A stretch of DNA of 64,000 nucleotides from Rhodoferax ferrireducens (GTDB taxonomy: Bacteria; Pseudomonadota; Gammaproteobacteria; Burkholderiales; Burkholderiaceae_C): positions 1-64,000 of the forward strand of contig NZ_QEII01000323.1 in assembly GCF_003347515.1 (NCBI RefSeq), read 5' to 3'. The notes under the pieces are model-generated. The model ran no database searches, had not been told where the DNA came from, and saw nothing but the letters and a program-made list of their open reading frames with translations. Of this stretch, positions 60,141-64,000 are shown piece after piece; position 1 is the stretch's first letter; each line of letters starts with the position of its first letter. A program made the translations under genes and the position numbers.

Positions 60141-61763
60141 TCAGGCTTCGAGCCAGACGTGCTCGGCAAATTCCATGCCCATCAGGCCGCCCAGCGGGTG
60201 ACTGCTGTAGCCCTTGAGCTTGTTGGTGAAACCGTCGATCGAGTGGATGAACATCGGAATGCCGACGCCACAGCCCTCGTGCGCCATCACCTGCATGTCG
60301 CCATACATCTGCTTGCGCTTGGCTTCATTGGTTTCACCGCGCGCCGCATCCAGCAACTGGTCGAACTGCTCGTTCTTCCAGCCCGACACGTTCGTCGGCG
60401 AATTGGACTTGTAGAACAGCGTGAACATCAGGTCGACCGTCGGACGCGGACTGACGTTGCCGAAGGACAGCGGATGCTTGGCCCAGTGGTTCGACCAGTA
60501 GCCGTCCGCCGGCATGCGCTTGATGTCCAGGTTAAGGCCGACCTTCTGCGCCGACAATTGCAGGATCTGCGCCATGTCGACCGAACCGGTGGCCGCCGTC
60601 GATGCCACCACCGGCAGGGTCATGCCGGCCATGCCGGATTTCTGCAGGTGGAACTTGGCCTTGTCCAGGTCGTATGCGCGTTGCGGCAGGCCGGAAAAGT
60701 AGTAACGGCTTGAGGCCTGGACAGGCTGGTCGTTGCCGATGAGGCCGAAACCGCGCATGGCCACCTTGCGGATTTGTTCGCGGTCCAGCATGTATTTCAT
60801 CGCCAGCACGAAATCCGGGTTCTTCACCGGGCCGAGATTGTCGCGCATGATGATGTCGGTGTAATGGCCGGTCTTCGATTCGAATAGCGTGTAGCCGGGA
60901 GCAGCCGTTACGGTCGGCGCCGAGCGCGGGTTAATGCCATTGATCAGGTGCACGTCGCCCGACAGCAGTGCGTTCACGCGCGCCGCCTCGTCGGGAATCG
61001 AAAAGTATTCAATCTCATCGAGGTAGGGCTTGCCTGGCACCCAGTAGTCGTCATTGCGCACGCTGATCGAGCGCACGCCCGGCTTGAATTCCTTGCACTT
61101 GTACGAACCGGTGCCGATCGCGGTGGTGAAATCCGTCGTGCCGTCCTTGATGATCGAGAAATGAGGGGTGCCCAGCAGTGCCGGCAGGTCGGCGTTGGGC
61201 GAATTCAATTTGATCTGGAGTTCGAGCGGGCCGGTCGCCTTGACTTCCTCGAACTCTTCGGCCACCGCCTTGACCTTCGAGAGGGTGGCGGGATTCTTGT
61301 GGCGCAGCAGGGAATACACCACGTCGGCCGAGATCAGCGGCTTGCCGTCATGGAAGCGCACATCCTTGCGCAGCTTGACGGTCCACAACGCCCCGTCCTT
61401 GGTAGTGATCGATTCGGCAAGCGCCATCTGGGGAGTGAGCTTGGTGTCGATGGCGGTCAGGCGGCTGTAGAACATGAAGTGGCGCACATAGTCGGCGAAG
61501 CCCCCACCCTTGGCCGGATCAAGCGTGTCCGCGGTGGAACCGGCACCAACGGCGACGCGGATCTTGCCGCCCTTTTTCGGGGTCTGGGCAAAGGCGATGC
61601 CGGTGTGTGTAAGCAGAGTGCCGGCGGCGGAAGCAACCATGCCGCTGGCCAAAAGCTTTTGCATCACATCGCGGCGCGATACGCCGCGCTTGAGGTCGTC
61701 GACGATGCGGTCGCCTATCTCGGAATGCTGCGGGTTGACGATATTGAATTTTCTGTCGCTCAT
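60141..61763 (-). CDS. Family 5 periplasmic substrate-binding protein (Dpp/Opp type)
   Basis: 540 residues. A cytoplasmic lead of about 28 residues precedes a twin-arginine-like signal (SRRDVMQKLLASG) and a hydrophobic region. The mature part has TLDPAKGGGFADYV, LRKDVRFHDGKPLISADVVYSL, and a C-terminal CGVGIPMFIHSIDGF. Feeds the DppBC/ATPase set that follows. Ligands of this family include peptides, opines and glycosides. A 29-codon remnant of a related gene is at 46315-46403. Confidence 0.93.
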   Translation of the reverse strand: MSDRKFNIVNPQHSEIGDRIVDDLKRGVSRRDVMQKLLASGMVASAAGTLLTHTGIAFAQTPKKGGKIRVAVGAGSTADTLDPAKGGGFADYVRHFMFYSRLTAIDTKLTPQMALAESITTKDGALWTVKLRKDVRFHDGKPLISADVVYSLLRHKNPATLSKVKAVAEEFEEVKATGPLELQIKLNSPNADLPALLGTPHFSIIKDGTTDFTTAIGTGSYKCKEFKPGVRSISVRNDDYWVPGKPYLDEIEYFSIPDEAARVNALLSGDVHLINGINPRSAPTVTAAPGYTLFESKTGHYTDIIMRDNLGPVKNPDFVLAMKYMLDREQIRKVAMRGFGLIGNDQPVQASSRYYFSGLPQRAYDLDKAKFHLQKSGMAGMTLPVVASTAATGSVDMAQILQLSAQKVGLNLDIKRMPADGYWSNHWAKHPLSFGNVSPRPTVDLMFTLFYKSNSPTNVSGWKNEQFDQLLDAARGETNEAKRKQMYGDMQVMAHEGCGVGIPMFIHSIDGFTNKLKGYSSHPLGGLMGMEFAEHVWLEA

Positions 61764-61839
61764 GTCTGTCTCCTCAAAAGTTCTTGGTAAATATATACAA
61801 CGTTTTCCTGAGCCTTGCTGCCGCCCGGTCTCACCCGGC

Positions 61840-63117
61840 TCAATGCAACCAATCCTGCACCCGGTAATAGGCTCCCACTATCGGCAAAAACCAGGGCTTG
61901 CCGAAGTGGCCAGGTATCGCCGGCCACTCCAGTCCCCGCCATGGATTCAGTTCGGGGTGTCCGGCCATGACATCGGCCATCACCTGCCCCATGTGAACGG
62001 ACATCTGCACGCCATGTCCGCTGTATCCGGTCGAGTAATACATTCCGCGGTGCTCGCCGGCGCGCGGCAAACGATCCGCGGTCATGTCGACCAATCCACC
62101 CCAGCAGTAGTCGATACCCACGCCGCGCAGCTCGGGGAAGAATTCCTCCATTGCGGAGCGCAGGATGCGCCCGCTCTTCTGGTCCGAGGTCGGATTGGAC
62201 ATCGCAAAACGCGCGCGCCCGCCGAAAATCAAACGGTTGTCGGGCGAGAGGCGGAAGTAATTGCCAATGTTCTTCGAGGTGACGTAGTTGCGGCGTTGCG
62301 GCAGCAGGCGGTCGAGCAAGGCCTTGTCCAGCGGTTCGGTACCGATGATGAAGCTGCCCACAGAGATCATGCGGCGGCGGAAATAAGAGAACGGGCCCGT
62401 GCGGGAATTTCCCGTGGCCAGCAGCACTTGTTTGGCATCGAGGGTGCCGCGAGCGCTGGTGACGCGAAAGCCGCCATCGGAACGGCGCTCCAACCCGGTC
62501 ACCGGCGCATTTTCAACAACACGCGCTCCGTTTCGGGCAGCGGCCTCTGCCAGCCCTACGCCAAACTTGCCCACGTGCAGCTGTGCACTGGATTTCTGCA
62601 GCAGCCCGCCAAAGAATTTGTCGGAACCGATTTCAGACCGGATGCGATCCGCCGGCACCATCTCGGCATGCGGATCAACCTCGCGGCGCAGCAGGTCGCA
62701 GGCGCGCGCCAGCTTGTCGTAGTGCTCAGGCTTGGCGGCCAGCTTGAGCTTGCCGACACGCTTGAAGTCGCAGGCGATATCCTCCTGCTTGACCAGCGCC
62801 TCGACTGTATGAAACGCCGCGTCGTAAGCCTGGTAGAAGGCGCGCGCCTTCTCCACGCCGAGACGCCCGGCGAGCGCGCCGAAATCATGCGCTGTGCCGC
62901 TGCTGCAGTGGCCGCCGTTGCGCCCGGATGCCTCACCCACGACGCGGCCCGCTTCGAGCACGACCACTGATGCGCCGCGCTTTGCCAGCGCCAGCGCGGC
63001 CGACAAGCCGGTAAAGCCCGCCCCGACCACAACGACGTCGGCACGTCCCGATACCGGTCCTTGCGCACCGCTGGTGAAGGCAGGTGCGGTATCTAGCCAA
63101 TAGGATTCCAGTTTCAT
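61840..63117 (-). CDS. FAD-dependent amine oxidase/dehydrogenase (PuuB/DAO-like)
   Basis: 425 residues. FAD motif VVVGAGFTGLSAALALAKRG at about 28-47, GRNGGHCSSG typical of PuuB/glycine-oxidase-like proteins with a His-Cys near the flavin, and C-terminal YYSTGYSGHGVQMSVHMGQVMAD. Gamma-glutamylputrescine oxidase and similar enzymes share these motifs. It is the second gene of the operon and provides a further C-N oxidising activity in addition to the HcnABC-like complex. Confidence 0.88.
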   Translation of the reverse strand: MKLESYWLDTAPAFTSGAQGPVSGRADVVVVGAGFTGLSAALALAKRGASVVVLEAGRVVGEASGRNGGHCSSGTAHDFGALAGRLGVEKARAFYQAYDAAFHTVEALVKQEDIACDFKRVGKLKLAAKPEHYDKLARACDLLRREVDPHAEMVPADRIRSEIGSDKFFGGLLQKSSAQLHVGKFGVGLAEAAARNGARVVENAPVTGLERRSDGGFRVTSARGTLDAKQVLLATGNSRTGPFSYFRRRMISVGSFIIGTEPLDKALLDRLLPQRRNYVTSKNIGNYFRLSPDNRLIFGGRARFAMSNPTSDQKSGRILRSAMEEFFPELRGVGIDYCWGGLVDMTADRLPRAGEHRGMYYSTGYSGHGVQMSVHMGQVMADVMAGHPELNPWRGLEWPAIPGHFGKPWFLPIVGAYYRVQDWLH

Positions 63118-63163
63118 CGCTGCGTCCTGTCTTGGTGGCTTTCCGGGTTCATGGGCATCGTGC

Positions 63164-63835
63164 TTACAGACCGACGAGGGCCGGCAGACTGCTCAGGTCC
63201 TTCATTTCGTGGGAACCCCAGACCGGCCAGCTCGGCTCGTGGCCGCGCCCGATGAACGCCCTGTTCTTGATGCCGATGTCGTCCGCCGACAGGTGGTCGT
63301 AGCGATAGCTCGACGACACATGCAGGATGTCTTCCGGGTTGCAGCCCAACTGATCGATCATGTATTCGAAAGCTTGCAGACGCGGCTTGTAGGCTTGCGC
63401 CTGCTCCGCGGTGTAGACGCGGTGAAACGGTGCACTCAGCTTGGCGACGCTGTGGGGGATCAGGTCATTCATGGAGTTGGAGAGGATCACCAGCTTGTAC
63501 TCCTTGGCCAGGCGGGCCAGCGCAGCCGGCACGTCCGGCCACGGATTCCAGCTCGGCACGGCCTCGTAGAACTTCAAGCCTTCGTTGTCGCGGTATTCAA
63601 TACCCCAGTGGCGGCAGGTGCGCTGCACCGCATTGCAGACGATCTGGTTGTACGGCTTCCAGTCGCCCATCACCTCATCCAGGCGGTAGGAGGAGAAATC
63701 GCGCGTGAACTGCCCCATGTTTTCCGGAGCAATGCGGTCGGCAAAAATCTCGCGCGCCACATCCGCCATCTGGAAGTTGATCAGCGTTCCGTAGCAATCG
63801 AAGGAGATGTACTTCGGCCTCAAGTTGGTAGTCAT
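63164..63835 (-). CDS. HAD-superfamily hydrolase, haloacid dehalogenase type II-like
   Basis: 223 residues from the ATG at 63835, with AAGGAA 7 bases upstream. Nucleophile in YISFDCYGTLINF, VILSNSM, QAYKPRLQAFEYMIDQLG and HVSSSYRYDHLSADDIG are the four HAD motifs. It is a paralogue of 45296-46000. First visible gene of the long minus-strand operon; its role beside two amine-oxidising systems may be dephosphorylation rather than dehalogenation. Confidence 0.86.
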   Translation of the reverse strand: MTTNLRPKYISFDCYGTLINFQMADVAREIFADRIAPENMGQFTRDFSSYRLDEVMGDWKPYNQIVCNAVQRTCRHWGIEYRDNEGLKFYEAVPSWNPWPDVPAALARLAKEYKLVILSNSMNDLIPHSVAKLSAPFHRVYTAEQAQAYKPRLQAFEYMIDQLGCNPEDILHVSSSYRYDHLSADDIGIKNRAFIGRGHEPSWPVWGSHEMKDLSSLPALVGL

Positions 63836-64000
63836 GGTTCAGGTTCCTTTGTTTGACAAATTCGGGCCTACGGAGTCGCTGCGTCCGGTCGGCGGCTTGG
63901 GTTCGAAAAGCACGTTCTCGCTGGCTATTTGCACTCGCTGGAATGTTGCCTTCTGGAAATAATTAGACCACCTCTGCCCTGCATAAATGTCTTGTTTTCA
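63836..64000. other. Upstream region of the long minus-strand operon
   Basis: No gene is seen in the last 165 bp. The promoter for the HAD-to-GhrA operon should be here or further right. The outer part (63940-64000) is AT-richer, which would suit a promoter. Confidence 0.35.

Noticed and set aside
1..64000. CRISPR arrays, tRNA or rRNA genes, integrases, transposases and phage genes
   Set aside because: None recognised on either strand; the island-like right part therefore has no visible integration machinery within the window.

Overview
The window is about 64 kb of GC-rich (mostly 60-68% G+C) bacterial chromosome. Gene content points to a betaproteobacterium of the order Burkholderiales, most likely Comamonadaceae (Rhodoferax/Polaromonas-like). 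The arguments are the orders lptA-lptB-rpoN and argS-SPOR-dsbA, several Bug-type solute receptors and CaiB/BaiF CoA-transferases, and intergenic repeats of kinds I associate with Comamonadaceae (a roughly 60-bp element at gene 3' ends and a GC-rich hairpin element upstream of rpoN). I could not run a database search, so the genus is inference. No tRNA, rRNA or CRISPR array was seen.

Left part (1-17.7 kb) is mainly core genome: the end of pntB, a YecA/SEC-C protein, an FMN-dependent glutamate-synthase-like membrane protein, a periplasmic solute-binding protein coupled to a GGDEF/EAL sensor, a PIN protein overlapping an rlmL-type rRNA methyltransferase, rpoN-lptB-lptA, dsbA, a SPOR protein, argS, a PsiF-type protein, a GtrB/GtrA-like pair and an HD-GYP-like protein. 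At 17.9-19.5 kb lies an ArnT/GT39 transferase; a decayed copy of the gtrA 3' end is buried under its 3' end.

Middle part (19.5-41.5 kb) is accessory metabolism and signalling. A minus-strand cluster (26.7 to 19.5 kb) holds HMG-CoA-lyase-like, CoA-transferase, Bug receptor, then a second lyase and CoA-transferase fused in one 722-residue protein, then LysR and a ChbG/YdjC deacetylase; a divergent LysR gene faces it. Next come a cadR/pbrR-type regulator with its divergent metal-exporting P-type ATPase; a TonB receptor-YfiR-GGDEF/EAL operon; an aconitase-family protein with the swivel domain first; and a second GT2/GT39 pair.

Right part (41.6-64 kb) is entirely on the minus strand and looks like an acquired catabolic island with scars at its left side: a nonsense-mutated and 5'-truncated AraC gene, a truncated ghrA copy, and a truncated peptide-binding-protein copy, the last two matching intact genes further right. 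The island has three blocks. (i) Lrp regulator, class III PLP enzyme, hydroxylysine-kinase-like APH protein and HAD hydrolase: a likely amino-alcohol kinase/phospho-lyase route. (ii) A Fur-family gene and a low-GC (about 45%) pair, serine/threonine-dehydratase-like and ornithine-cyclodeaminase-like. (iii) A tightly packed cluster of fourteen genes running from 63.8 to 49.2 kb: HAD, FAD amine oxidase, complete Dpp/Opp-type ABC importer, HcnABC/opine-oxidase-like three-subunit dehydrogenase, bicupin, OtnK-like kinase, OtnC-like class II aldolase, Asp/Glu-racemase-like protein and D-2-hydroxyacid dehydrogenase. Together block (iii) suggests uptake and oxidative C-N cleavage of an N-substituted amino compound whose other half is a small, perhaps four-carbon, sugar acid. 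The substrate is unknown.
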